Below, piece after piece: positions 52,709 through 61,188 of a stretch of DNA of 64,000 nt (the stretch's first letter is position 1; each line of letters begins with the position of its first letter). The notes beneath the pieces were generated by a model that was not told the origin of the DNA, did no database searches, and saw nothing but the letters and a program-made list of their open reading frames with translations. The stretch is from Brucella pituitosa (GTDB lineage: Bacteria > Pseudomonadota > Alphaproteobacteria > Rhizobiales > Rhizobiaceae): positions 62,001-126,000 of the forward strand of contig NZ_PYSY02000002.1 of assembly GCF_003049685.1 (NCBI RefSeq). The letters are read 5' to 3'. Both the position numbers and the translations under genes were made by a program.

Positions 52709-53695
52709 TTAAAGCACTGCGAGGCTGACTACCCAGGCGATCAGAACCGACAGAGGACCCATGATCTGACGGCTGATCAGAACAGCAGGAACACCAATTT
52801 CGATTGTCTTGGGTTTAGCTTCACCTAGCGCCAGACCAACCGGAACGAAGTCGCAACCGACCTGTGTGTTGTAGGCAAATAGCGCAGGCAGGGCCATGGC
52901 TGGAGCGATGGTGCCGTTGGCGATCTGCGGTCCGATGATTGCCACGCCGACGACCTGCGCGATAACTGCACCCGGTCCGAGAATCGGCGACAGGAACGGC
53001 AAGCCGCAAATTGCCGAAAGCACCAGCAAGCCGACAATGTTATTGGCTAGCGGTCCAAGCGGCTGAGCGAGAATGTCGCCAATGCCTGTATAGAGGATCA
53101 GGCCGATCAGCATCGTCACGAATGCCATGAACGGCAAGACGTTACGAATGACCTGATCGATCGTGCGACGTCCGGCCTGGAAGAAAATACCAACGACACG
53201 GCCCATGACACGGCCGATACTGCTGATAAATCCGACAATACCGCCTTCGCTTGGCAGTTCTACCGGAGCAGGCGTTTCTTCTTCTGCGGTTGCTGCAGCA
53301 GGAGCTGCGGCGGCCGAGCCGTCAGCCGGAACGATGTTTTCCGGCTTCACACCCGACACATAGATGTCTTCCGTAATGAATTGTGCCAGTGGTCCGGACT
53401 GCCCAACTGGTGTGATGTTTACTGTTGGAATGCGCTTGCGCGGATAGACGCCGCAACGGGCAGTACCGCCGCAATCGACAACCACGACTGCCATTTCGCT
53501 TTCAATCGGTGGTGAGCGAAAGCCATCAACGGCTTCTGCGCCAGTGAGTTCAGCGATCTGGCGCGCAAGCGGATGAATGCCGCCGCCCGTGACGGATACA
53601 ACTTTGCTGCGCTGCTCAGTCGGTTGAATAACAAGCGGGCCGCCCCAGCCGTTGGAGCCGCGGGAAATCTTAACTGCCTTATAGGTCTTTACCAT
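52709..53695 (-). CDS. PTS glucitol/sorbitol-type EIIB(C) (SrlE-like)
   Basis: A 328-residue protein. The N-terminal EIIB domain carries the phosphorylated Cys in CGGTARCGVYPRKRIP (~82). After an Ala/Glu-rich linker (~residues 127-145) comes a membrane domain with about four to five hydrophobic segments (residues ~175-328), as in SrlE. GGGGAGGA precedes the ATG. It partners the IIC encoded just upstream. Confidence 0.88.
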   Translation of the reverse strand: MVKTYKAVKISRGSNGWGGPLVIQPTEQRSKVVSVTGGGIHPLARQIAELTGAEAVDGFRSPPIESEMAVVVVDCGGTARCGVYPRKRIPTVNITPVGQSGPLAQFITEDIYVSGVKPENIVPADGSAAAAPAAATAEEETPAPVELPSEGGIVGFISSIGRVMGRVVGIFFQAGRRTIDQVIRNVLPFMAFVTMLIGLILYTGIGDILAQPLGPLANNIVGLLVLSAICGLPFLSPILGPGAVIAQVVGVAIIGPQIANGTIAPAMALPALFAYNTQVGCDFVPVGLALGEAKPKTIEIGVPAVLISRQIMGPLSVLIAWVVSLAVL

Positions 53696-53716
53696 GTCGT
53701 CCTCCCCAATTCCCGC

Positions 53717-54502
53717 TTAAAGCTCAATGCCCTGACGCCGCGCCATGATGGCGGTGATGCGTTCAGTGAGCATGCCTTTAAGGAGGATCACGACGAGACC
53801 CACGATTGCGTACCAGATTGCCACGTTGATGTGATAACCCGTTGGAACTGCGCCCTTCTTTTCCAGTTCAAGAAGTGCGACGAGAATGCCACCCCAGACG
53901 AAATATTCGCCCGGATTGATGTGCGGGAAGAGACCCAGCGGCGGATGGACATAGGAAACAGCCGCGTCATAGAAAGCGGGCTTGTATTTCTCGTCGAGGA
54001 ACGAACCAAATGTATAAGCCATCGGGTTGGTCAGGAAGAAGACCGCAAGAACCGGCAGAACCGTATAACGGGTGAGCGCGATACGTCCAGCGCTGCGTGC
54101 GAGGCCATGGACGCGCTTTTCGCCGACCAATTCGGTTACGGCATAGAACGCAGTCATCAGCACGACGAGTGTCGGGATAATGCCAGTTACAAACCCTGCA
54201 AAAACTTCGCCGCCCTTCTGGAAAACGCCAATGAAGTGCTTGCCGATCGAGGCAAGCCAGCCGAGCTGTTCTTCCTGCTGGACGTTTTGAAGGCGTTCCT
54301 TGAACTGATCAACGGTAATTCCGCTGCTGCCGGCATCGGCAGGCGCGGTAGTTGTTGCTTGTGCAAGCTGCAGAAGATCATTTCCCGCGTGCTCTGCGGC
54401 ATGCTTGCCATGCAGGGCCGCATCGGAAATCATGCTGCCAGCCATATGTATAGATTGCATTGTTACGTCGGCATGTTGTGCCAACATCGTCACTATCGAC
54501 AT
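53717..54502 (-). CDS. PTS glucitol/sorbitol-type EIIC (SrlA-like)
   Basis: A ~261-residue membrane permease of the glucitol family. It is longer at the N-terminus than E. coli SrlA: residues ~1-80 are a soluble, His-containing stretch before the family core (GEVFAGFVTGIIPTLVVLMTAF, short marker FVTGIIPTLVVLMTA). GGAGGAG precedes the ATG at 54502; a TTG at 54532 would add ten residues and is less likely. It lies between gutM and the IIB gene. Confidence 0.86.
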   Translation of the reverse strand: MSIVTMLAQHADVTMQSIHMAGSMISDAALHGKHAAEHAGNDLLQLAQATTTAPADAGSSGITVDQFKERLQNVQQEEQLGWLASIGKHFIGVFQKGGEVFAGFVTGIIPTLVVLMTAFYAVTELVGEKRVHGLARSAGRIALTRYTVLPVLAVFFLTNPMAYTFGSFLDEKYKPAFYDAAVSYVHPPLGLFPHINPGEYFVWGGILVALLELEKKGAVPTGYHINVAIWYAIVGLVVILLKGMLTERITAIMARRQGIEL

Positions 54503-54539
54503 TACTCCTCCTCGATTGCTTGTTTCAGGCAAGCAACTC

Positions 54540-54971
54540 CTATGCTCCCACTGCCTTCAGACCTTCGAGTTCGAGCCCATCGGACTGATCTCTTATGCGG
54601 CCGATCTGTTCGATCGCCTGCGTGGCAGCAGCCACCACTTCAGGCGTGCCTTCTATGATCGTGGGATTGTTCTGCAATTCGCTGAGGCGCATTCCCTCGA
54701 AGCCTTCGCGGCGGCTGAATTTTGCAAAAACCGTCCGACCGCTCATTTGCAGGAAGCGGCGCACCACCAAATTGCGATCGACGACGAGCAACACAATGAC
54801 GCCTCTGCCGAAGCGGCCTCGCACATGGCCCGCGCCGACAAAGCCGTCAGAATATTTCGAGGTGATACCTTTCATCACATCGGAATAGTGGCGCATCTGA
54901 AACCAAACGCCCAGAGACTGAAAGCCCCAAAGCAAGGCGAGCGCCAGCAAAGCCCATTGCCAGATAGCCAT
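54540..54971 (-). CDS. gutM: GutM-like glucitol operon activator
   Basis: A 143-residue protein with one N-terminal membrane segment (QWALLALALLWGFQSLGVWF) and a GutM-family soluble domain (GFVGAGHVRGRFGRGVIVLLVVD). GutM accompanies SrlAEB genes in sorbitol operons and acts as an activator there. GGGAGGAG precedes the ATG. It is the first gene of the leftward operon gutM-IIC-IIB-IIA-HPr/EI, with a GAACATTTGT motif 63 bp upstream. Confidence 0.85.
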   Translation of the reverse strand: MAIWQWALLALALLWGFQSLGVWFQMRHYSDVMKGITSKYSDGFVGAGHVRGRFGRGVIVLLVVDRNLVVRRFLQMSGRTVFAKFSRREGFEGMRLSELQNNPTIIEGTPEVVAAATQAIEQIGRIRDQSDGLELEGLKAVGA

Positions 54972-55033
54972 TTTGTTCTCCTCCCACGAAGGGTGAGCCG
55001 GATATTACTCAAGCTCACCTTTCGTCAATTAGA

Positions 55034-55043
55034 GAACATTTGT
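55034..55043. promoter_or_regulatory. GAACATTTGT motif upstream of gutM
   Basis: Exact third copy of the motif found twice between the galactitol-type IIC and DRL-like genes. Nearby TCAATA sequence is also shared with the 43184-43193 site. Candidate SorC operator linking the two gene blocks. Confidence 0.45.
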
Positions 55044-55153
55044 CTTCTTGAATGTCAATATGTATAATTTTTTCGATAAGTGAGAGCGAATGACACCTGA
55101 CTTTTCAATCGGTTTCGCATAATGTCATTTACAAACGGGAGGCCGCTCGCAAC

Positions 55154-55789
55154 ATGGACTTGCTACTCAGAGAACAAATGGCATCGATGCCAGATTTGCG
55201 CCATCGGTTGCGCCAGCTGCGTTGGTTCAGGGCGACGTTCCGTAAACATGCGAGCTTGCTGCATGAGCTTTATGGCGTCGAATATGAGATTGACGAAAAG
55301 AAGCTCACAGAAGCCTTCTTGAACTGGGTAGAGCTCGTTGATCAGAACAAGCGTTTTGCCAAAGTGGACCGCAAAGACTTCATCACCTTTGCCGCAGGTC
55401 TTGTGTTGCGAGAGCTGATCCGTTTGTCGCCTGCGAAGGTCGTTTCACCACCAAAGCACGCGTCTGACGATGCTGCGCGTCTTTACGAAATCGTCAGCTT
55501 CTGGCCAGAAGGTTTTCTTTACACAAACTACTGTATCTGCGCGATTGCTGCTGTGCAGGAGCAGGAATTCGGCACGGTTCCAGATATCGACCAATGCGCC
55601 GATGAATTGCGAACGTGGTGGTCTTACAAGGAAAACGTCTCGGAAATGCCGGGCTATGCGATAGCATTTCTTGATAAGTTTCTTGGTAGCGAGCCAAACT
55701 GGGTCATGCCCGACCTCGCTTCGGCGCGCGCTGCCGTTAAACGTGCGCTTGGCGAAAATAATCCCGTGACGAAGATTCAAAACACGTAG
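55154..55789 (+). CDS. Hypothetical conserved protein
   Basis: An unrecognised 211-residue soluble protein, divergent from gutM. It has no signal peptide or membrane span. The sequence is rich in helices, with a basic N-terminal part (LRHRLRQLRWFRATFRKH, ~residues 15-32) and a Trp-rich C-terminal half (RTWWSYKENVSEMPG). GGGAGG lies ahead of the ATG. Because it shares a promoter region with the glucitol-type PTS operon, it might be co-regulated, but I cannot assign a role. Confidence 0.6.
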   Translation: MDLLLREQMASMPDLRHRLRQLRWFRATFRKHASLLHELYGVEYEIDEKKLTEAFLNWVELVDQNKRFAKVDRKDFITFAAGLVLRELIRLSPAKVVSPPKHASDDAARLYEIVSFWPEGFLYTNYCICAIAAVQEQEFGTVPDIDQCADELRTWWSYKENVSEMPGYAIAFLDKFLGSEPNWVMPDLASARAAVKRALGENNPVTKIQNT

Positions 55790-55880
55790 CAGTCCCACCA
55801 TTTCCTGCGAATTTTTCCGTCGTCCGTACTTCGCGGCTTGAATGTTGGCATTTACCTTTTTGAACCAGTCTGCCTGTTTT

Positions 55881-55984
55881 TAGAGCGCGTTTCGATCTGA
55901 TTGGATCAGATCGGCGCTCTCAATATTTGTTTTAACGCGCATCTTTGTCCGAAAACCGTATCACACTTTTCGGGATGCGCTCTA
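55881..55984. repeat. RIME1/Bru-RS-like palindromic repeat, copy 4
   Basis: A 104-bp element with TAGAGC/GCTCTA ends, a left palindrome around ATCTGATTGGATCAGAT and a right half with GTCCGAAAACCG ... CACTTTTCGGGATGCGC. It is closest to copy 3 at 49981-50076. Confidence 0.8.
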
Positions 55985-56095
55985 ATGCCTGTGGTGTGGT
56001 GGCCGTGCGCGTATAAATGCCTCCCAATTATTGAGTTGAAGCATCCATTGTGAGGCTTTCGACGGAGGGTTTCTCCTGAAGAATAAATGCGTCAT

Positions 56096-56146
56096 TCAAA
56101 AATCTTACATTTTCCGATATTGGATCGACAAATGTAAGATTTTTGA
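56096..56146. repeat. Perfect 17-bp inverted repeat
   Basis: Arms TTCAAAAATCTTACATT-T (56096-56112) and their exact complement (56130-56146) flank a 17-nt centre. The arms are AT-rich and there is no T-tract terminator tail. It may be a regulatory structure or a remnant of a small mobile element. Confidence 0.6.
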
Positions 56147-56269
56147 TTATCAATGAAATTAGGCCTTTGGGAAAGCTGTCGCCAGACCGGAATGAATGTC
56201 CAAAAAAGCCGGGAATCCTGGCTTCTGGCAGACTTCGAACAAAATGTGTTGACAAGCGACAACATAGAC

Positions 56270-56281
56270 TGACAAATGTCA
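56270..56281. promoter_or_regulatory. SorC-type operator candidate upstream of the sugar ABC operon
   Basis: TGACAAATGTCA, a perfect palindrome, 93 bp before the permease start. It matches 11 of 12 positions with TGACTAATGTCA at 63336-63347, in the divergent gap between the SorC gene and the aldolase gene. Confidence 0.55.
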
Positions 56282-56373
56282 ATGTGAGGTGGCATAGTTT
56301 AATTGAGCTGAATGTCTGATGGATTGCCAGTTCATTTAAGGGGTGGGAGCCCCTGATATTGGGAGAAGATGAC

Positions 56374-57360
56374 GTGTCATCGTATGGCGTGGATAGGCAG
56401 ACTCTTTTTCTGCTTTTGATCAATGGTGCAGTGCTGGCTGCTGGTGCGGCTTTCGCCGGTGCCAATTTCATGGATAGCTATAATCTGCAGTCCATGGCCG
56501 CTCAGGTGCCTGAGCTTGGTCTGCTTGCGCTTGGGGTCATGCTTGCCATGATTTCGGGAAATGGTGGCATTGATCTTTCCGGTATTGCGCTTGCCAACCT
56601 TGCAGGAATTGTTGCCTTTCTATTGACCCGCAACCTCATTCCGGTTGCTGATGCGCCGCTTCTGTTCTCATGGACATTTGCTGGATTAGCGCTCGCAGTT
56701 GGGCTGGTTGGCGGGTTGGTTAACGGGATCATGATCGCCTATGCGCGATTGACGCCGTTGATCGCAACGCTTGGCACGCAATTGGTTTTTACTGGTATTG
56801 CCGTGTTTCTGACCAATGGTTCGGCAATTAGCCTTGGTTATATCGAGCCGCTGGATAATTTCGGCAATATGCCAATTCTGAGCATTCCGATGTGTTTTGC
56901 GCTGTTTCTCGCAATTGCTGCTTTCTTGGCTTTTCTTCTGAAGTACACACCCTTCGGTGTGAAGCTAATGCTGATGGGCAGCAACTCGAAAGCCGCGCGT
57001 TACGGCGGTATCAATGAAAAGCGTATGCTGCTTATCACCTATACGATTTGCGGTGTGCTTGCATCGGTCGCAGGGATCATCATCGCGGCACGCAATTCTT
57101 CCGTGAAGTGGGATTACGGTGGCTCTTATGTGCTGATCGCCATCCTTATCGCAGTGCTTGGCGGTGTTAAGCCGGAAGGCGGATATGGCAAAGTGTTGTG
57201 CGTGCTGCTGGCAGCGACAGCGCTTCAGATTCTCTCAAGCCTGTTCAATTTCATGAATATTTCTAACTTCTTCCGCGATCTGGCCTGGGGTGTGTTGCTT
57301 CTGGTGCTGCTGGCATCAGCGCGGGTGCACATTGGCTACTGGTTACGGCTGAGGCGATGA
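56374..57360 (+). CDS. Sugar ABC transporter permease (RbsC/RhaP type), first copy
   Basis: A ~328-residue BPD_transp_2-type permease with eight or more hydrophobic segments and the family markers GNGGIDLSGIALANLAG and ALAVGLVGGLVNGIMIAYARL (short: GNGGIDLS, GLVNGIMIAY). A GTG at 56374 with GGGAGA upstream is the likely start; a TTG at 56359 is possible. It is the first gene of a rightward operon with a binding protein, ATPase, second permease and kinase. Confidence 0.83.
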   Translation: MSSYGVDRQTLFLLLINGAVLAAGAAFAGANFMDSYNLQSMAAQVPELGLLALGVMLAMISGNGGIDLSGIALANLAGIVAFLLTRNLIPVADAPLLFSWTFAGLALAVGLVGGLVNGIMIAYARLTPLIATLGTQLVFTGIAVFLTNGSAISLGYIEPLDNFGNMPILSIPMCFALFLAIAAFLAFLLKYTPFGVKLMLMGSNSKAARYGGINEKRMLLITYTICGVLASVAGIIIAARNSSVKWDYGGSYVLIAILIAVLGGVKPEGGYGKVLCVLLAATALQILSSLFNFMNISNFFRDLAWGVLLLVLLASARVHIGYWLRLRR

Positions 57361-57450
57361 CCAATTCCCTGACGGCCCAGCGGGGAGGAAACTTGCAGGC
57401 CTTCAGGAATGAAACCCAACAATAAGCATCATTATAATTGGAGGAGAAAC

Positions 57451-58449
57451 ATGCGTATAATTTCCAAACTGGCTGCTTGCACAGTGCTCGCGGGTGTTGC
57501 GATGGGTGGCATTGCCATTGCTCAGGACAAACCAACCATCACGACGGTTGTAAAAGTTACCGGTGAAAACTGGTTCACCCGCATGAATGAAGGTGTCGAT
57601 GCTTTTGGCAAAGACAATCCAGATGTCAGCGCAAGTCAGGTCGGACCAGCTAAGGCAGATGCAGCGCAGCAGGCCCGTATTCTTGAGGATCTCGTTGCAA
57701 AGAATGTGTCCGCGATTGCAGTTGTGCCGATGGACCCATCAGCGCTTGAAGGCGTTCTTCGTCGCGCGGCTCAGCGTGGTATCAAGGTCATCGCTCATGA
57801 AGGCGACAGCCTGACCAATGTCGATGTTGATATCGAAGCCTTCGACAACAAGGCTTTTGGCACCCGCATCAACGAAGCACTTGCAAACTGCATGGGCAAA
57901 TCTGGCAAGTGGACGTCATTCGTTGGGTCGCTTGGCAGTCTCACGCATAACCAGTGGGTTGATGCCGGTGCAGCGAACGCAAAGCAGTATCCGGATATGG
58001 AACTGGTTGCAGAGAAGAATGAATCCTTCAACGACGCCAATAAGGCTTACGAAAAGGCTAAGGAAATCCTGCGTAAATACCCGGATATCAAGGGCTTTCA
58101 GGGCTCATCCGCTATCGACGTGATTGGTATTGGCCGTGCCGTTGAAGAAGCTGGCCTTCAGGACAAGACCTGCGTTTATGGTCTTGGTCTGCCAAAGGAT
58201 ACCGGTCCATATCTCGAAAGCGGCGCTGTTGATCAGATCTTCTTCTGGGATCCGAAAGACGCCGGCTATGTCATGAACAAGGTCGCAGATCTGGTTCTCA
58301 AGGGCGAGGAAATCAAGGACGGTATGGACCTTGGCGTTCCCGGCTATGAAAAGATGACCGTGATCAAGGGACCGGGCAAGGGCGTCATCATGCAGGGTCA
58401 GGCCTGGGTGGACGTAGACAAGTCCAACTACAAGAACTTCCCGTTCTAA
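57451..58449 (+). CDS. Periplasmic sugar-binding protein (RhaS/LsrB-like)
   Basis: A 332-residue Peripl_BP_4-type binding protein with a signal peptide (cleavage near AIA-QD). The ribose-binding-like core starts VKVTGENWFTRMNEGVDAF, with the ligand-side segments VPMDPSALEGVLRRA and IAHEGDSL. This subfamily is close to rhamnose and autoinducer-2 binders. GGAGGAG fixes the ATG at 57451. It lies between the first permease and the ATPase. Confidence 0.83.
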   Translation: MRIISKLAACTVLAGVAMGGIAIAQDKPTITTVVKVTGENWFTRMNEGVDAFGKDNPDVSASQVGPAKADAAQQARILEDLVAKNVSAIAVVPMDPSALEGVLRRAAQRGIKVIAHEGDSLTNVDVDIEAFDNKAFGTRINEALANCMGKSGKWTSFVGSLGSLTHNQWVDAGAANAKQYPDMELVAEKNESFNDANKAYEKAKEILRKYPDIKGFQGSSAIDVIGIGRAVEEAGLQDKTCVYGLGLPKDTGPYLESGAVDQIFFWDPKDAGYVMNKVADLVLKGEEIKDGMDLGVPGYEKMTVIKGPGKGVIMQGQAWVDVDKSNYKNFPF

Positions 58450-58591
58450 GCGGCGCTCCGCTTGTCTGATAATATTTCGGGGCTGCTTCGCACCACAGCA
58501 GCCCCGAAACTGCGGTATCGCACCCAACCAGTTTACGCGCCTTGAACCAAAACCCGGCGCAAAAAGTGTCTGAGAGTTTCAGGAATTTTCC

Positions 58592-60160
58592 ATGCACGCT
58601 ACAGATTCAACACCTGCATCAACGCCACCCTTTCTTGAAATTCGAAACGTCAAGAAATCCTTTGGTGGTGTTAAGGCGCTTAAAGAAGTCAGCCTTGTTA
58701 TCGAAGCAGGCCAAATCTATCACCTGATGGGTGAGAATGGCTGTGGCAAAAGTACATTGATCAAAATCCTTTCCGGCGCGCAGCCTGCCGATGAGGGGCA
58801 GATTTTCATTGATGGCAAACCAACAGGCACCCGTGCTGGCGACATTGGTGCTATCGGTTCCCTGCGTGCTGGTATTGAAACAGTCTATCAAGACCTGTCA
58901 TTACTTCCCAACCTTTCTGTTGCCGAGAACGTCGCCTTTACCGAGCAGCTTGTTGAAGCATCAGGTAAACTGGCGCGCAAACTCGATGTAGCGGCATTGA
59001 ATGAAACGGCGAGACGCGCTTTGGCGGAAGTGCATCTTCCAACAGATGCAGCCTTTCTGAAACGCAGAACGGATACCTTGCCGCTTGCCACGCGACAGCT
59101 CATTGCAATTGCTCGTGCTGTTGCTTCGGAAGCGCGTCTGGTCATCATGGATGAGCCGACGACCTCGTTGACGCGGCAGGAGGTTGTCAACCTCTTGCGG
59201 GTCGTCGAGGGACTGCTGAGCAAGGGTGTCGCTGTTCTTTTCGTGACCCACAAGCTTGATGAGTGCAAGTCGCTTGGCGGACGCGCGATCATCATGCGCG
59301 ATGGTTTGAAAGTTGCAGAGCTTGATGTTGCCACGCATACCAAGGCCGAATTCAGTCATTGGATGACTGGTCGCGAGATTAGCGAAACGCGGTATCGTAC
59401 TGACCCAAAACTTGGTGACGTGATGCTCGATGTTGACCGGCTGAGTGACGGTCAGAACTTTGAATCCGTTTCGCTTTCTCTGAAGAAAGGCGAAATTCTT
59501 GGCGTCACCGGTCTGCTTGACTCAGGTCGTAATGAATTGGCGCTGGCGCTTGCCGGTGTTGTGCCTGCAAAGTCTGGAAAAATCAGGCTGAACGGCAAAG
59601 AAATCGCGCCACAATCGGCAGCTGACGCAATCCGCTTTGGCATTGGTTATGTTCCGGAAGATCGTCTTACCGAAGGACTGTTTCTGGAAAAACCTATTCA
59701 GGACAATATAACGCTGCCTGTCCTTGATCGTTTGCGCAATGCGCTGGGCATGATCAGTGGTAGGCGAGCGAAGAAAATTGCAGAAGACAGCGTTGCCGAT
59801 CTGCAGATTGTTGCGCCGGATGTATCGATCCCGGTTCAATCGCTATCGGGTGGAAATCAGCAGCGCGTTCTGATTGGACGCTGGCTGACGATTAATCCGC
59901 AGCTTCTAATCCTGCATGGTCCGACAGTCGGCGTCGATGTCGGCTCGAAGGATACAATCTTCCGTATTATCCAGCGTCTCGCTGACGATGGAATGGGGGT
60001 TATCATTATCAGTGACGATCTGCCGGAGCTCTTGCAGAACTGCGACCGTATCCTTGTTATGCGGCAGGGCCGTATCGTTGCTGCACACAATGCCGATGGA
60101 CTGACTGAAGACGCGATCTATGCATCCATGGCCAGCACTGCAAAGGAGATCGCGCAATGA
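58592..60160 (+). CDS. Sugar ABC transporter ATP-binding protein (two-domain)
   Basis: A 522-residue ATPase with two fused nucleotide-binding domains, as in RbsA/MglA. The first half has Walker A GENGCGKSTLIK and Walker B LVIMDEPTTSL; its signature is degenerate (LPLATRQLIAI). The second half has a degenerate Walker A (TGLLDSGRNELALAL) and a good signature (SLSGGNQQRVLIGRW). This asymmetry is normal for the family. AGGA lies before the ATG, and the stop overlaps the next permease (ATGA). Confidence 0.88.
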   Translation: MHATDSTPASTPPFLEIRNVKKSFGGVKALKEVSLVIEAGQIYHLMGENGCGKSTLIKILSGAQPADEGQIFIDGKPTGTRAGDIGAIGSLRAGIETVYQDLSLLPNLSVAENVAFTEQLVEASGKLARKLDVAALNETARRALAEVHLPTDAAFLKRRTDTLPLATRQLIAIARAVASEARLVIMDEPTTSLTRQEVVNLLRVVEGLLSKGVAVLFVTHKLDECKSLGGRAIIMRDGLKVAELDVATHTKAEFSHWMTGREISETRYRTDPKLGDVMLDVDRLSDGQNFESVSLSLKKGEILGVTGLLDSGRNELALALAGVVPAKSGKIRLNGKEIAPQSAADAIRFGIGYVPEDRLTEGLFLEKPIQDNITLPVLDRLRNALGMISGRRAKKIAEDSVADLQIVAPDVSIPVQSLSGGNQQRVLIGRWLTINPQLLILHGPTVGVDVGSKDTIFRIIQRLADDGMGVIIISDDLPELLQNCDRILVMRQGRIVAAHNADGLTEDAIYASMASTAKEIAQ

Positions 60161-61188
60161 CCGACATCGTATCGGTAGAAAAGACTAGTGCGAAAGAGCG
60201 CGGCATCACGCTCCGCCTTTGGGATCTGATGGGTGCAAGGCCTGAACTGTTCACGCTTCTGCTGACAGTTATTACCTGCTTTGTGGTTATCGCCGCTAAT
60301 CCCGACTTCCTGCAGATGAGCAATCTGGTGGACATCCTTCGCGCATCTGTTGTGCATGGTTTGTTTGCTATGGGTGTGCTGGTCGTTCTGGCTTCAGGCG
60401 GTATCGACGTCTCGTTTACGGCTATTGCCGCTTTTGTCATGTATGCGCTGACAATGCTGGTGACAAACCTGTTCCCTGAAATGCCAATGGCACTCATTCT
60501 GGTGCTGGCCGCGCTCGGCGGAGCTTGCTTCGGTGCACTAAACGGCTTTCTCGTGCAGAAGCTGCAAGCGCCTTCACTGATCGTGACGATTGGTACGCAA
60601 TATGTGATCCGAAGCTTTCTTCTCACCTTCGTTGGCACAGCGCTTTTCATGAATATTCCGGCTGCAATGGATGCATTCGGTAAGGCGTCGTTATTTACAC
60701 ATCGCGCATCGAACGGCGTTGTTTCGGTTCTACCTGCAACTGTGCTGGTGCTGGTCGTTGCAGCTTTTGTGACATGGTTCATCCTTGAGCGCACATTGAT
60801 GGGGCGCGCGATTTTTGCGGTTGGCGGCAATCCGTCTATCGCAGAGCGTCTTGGCATCAACCTTTTCCGTGTCCGTATTTTTGTCTTTGCCTATGCAGGC
60901 TTGTTGGCTGGTATTGCGGGCGTGGTTCACGTTTCCAGTAATCGACTGGCCAATCCTTTCGACCTTGCGGGAATGGAGCTGGAAATTATTGCAGCGGTGG
61001 TGCTCGGCGGAGCACGTATCACCGGTGGTTCTGGCTCGGTTATTGGGACGCTTCTGGGGGTTCTATTGATAACACTCGTCAGTAACGTGCTGATCTTTGT
61101 GGGCATTCCAAGCACGCTGCAGCTGGCAATTGTTGGAGCGTTTATCCTTCTCGCTGGTACGATCTTCGCACTGCGCGATAGAACCTGA
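60157..61188 (+). CDS. Sugar ABC transporter permease, second copy
   Basis: A 343-residue permease of the same family as the gene at 56374, with eight or more membrane spans and family markers VLASGGIDVSFTAIA and GGNPSIAERLGINLFRVR (short: ASGGIDVSF, AVGGNPSIAERLGI). It overlaps the ATPase gene by four bases. Two different permeases suggest a heterodimeric channel. Confidence 0.86.
   Translation: MTDIVSVEKTSAKERGITLRLWDLMGARPELFTLLLTVITCFVVIAANPDFLQMSNLVDILRASVVHGLFAMGVLVVLASGGIDVSFTAIAAFVMYALTMLVTNLFPEMPMALILVLAALGGACFGALNGFLVQKLQAPSLIVTIGTQYVIRSFLLTFVGTALFMNIPAAMDAFGKASLFTHRASNGVVSVLPATVLVLVVAAFVTWFILERTLMGRAIFAVGGNPSIAERLGINLFRVRIFVFAYAGLLAGIAGVVHVSSNRLANPFDLAGMELEIIAAVVLGGARITGGSGSVIGTLLGVLLITLVSNVLIFVGIPSTLQLAIVGAFILLAGTIFALRDRT

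Larger units (their letters stand above)
55790..56373. other. 584-bp intergenic region with a dispersed repeat, an inverted repeat and an operator-like site
   Basis: No convincing gene lies here; a leftward open frame across 56028-56471 has no ribosome site and overlaps the next gene. The region holds the repeat at 55881-55984, a perfect 17-bp inverted repeat at 56096-56146 and a palindromic TGACAAATGTCA site at 56270-56281, which probably form or flank the promoter of the sugar transporter operon. Confidence 0.6.

Noticed and set aside
56028-56471. A leftward 147-codon open frame in the 56 kb intergenic region
   Set aside because: It spans the perfect inverted repeat and overlaps the start of the permease gene. 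There is no ribosome site or recognisable protein feature.
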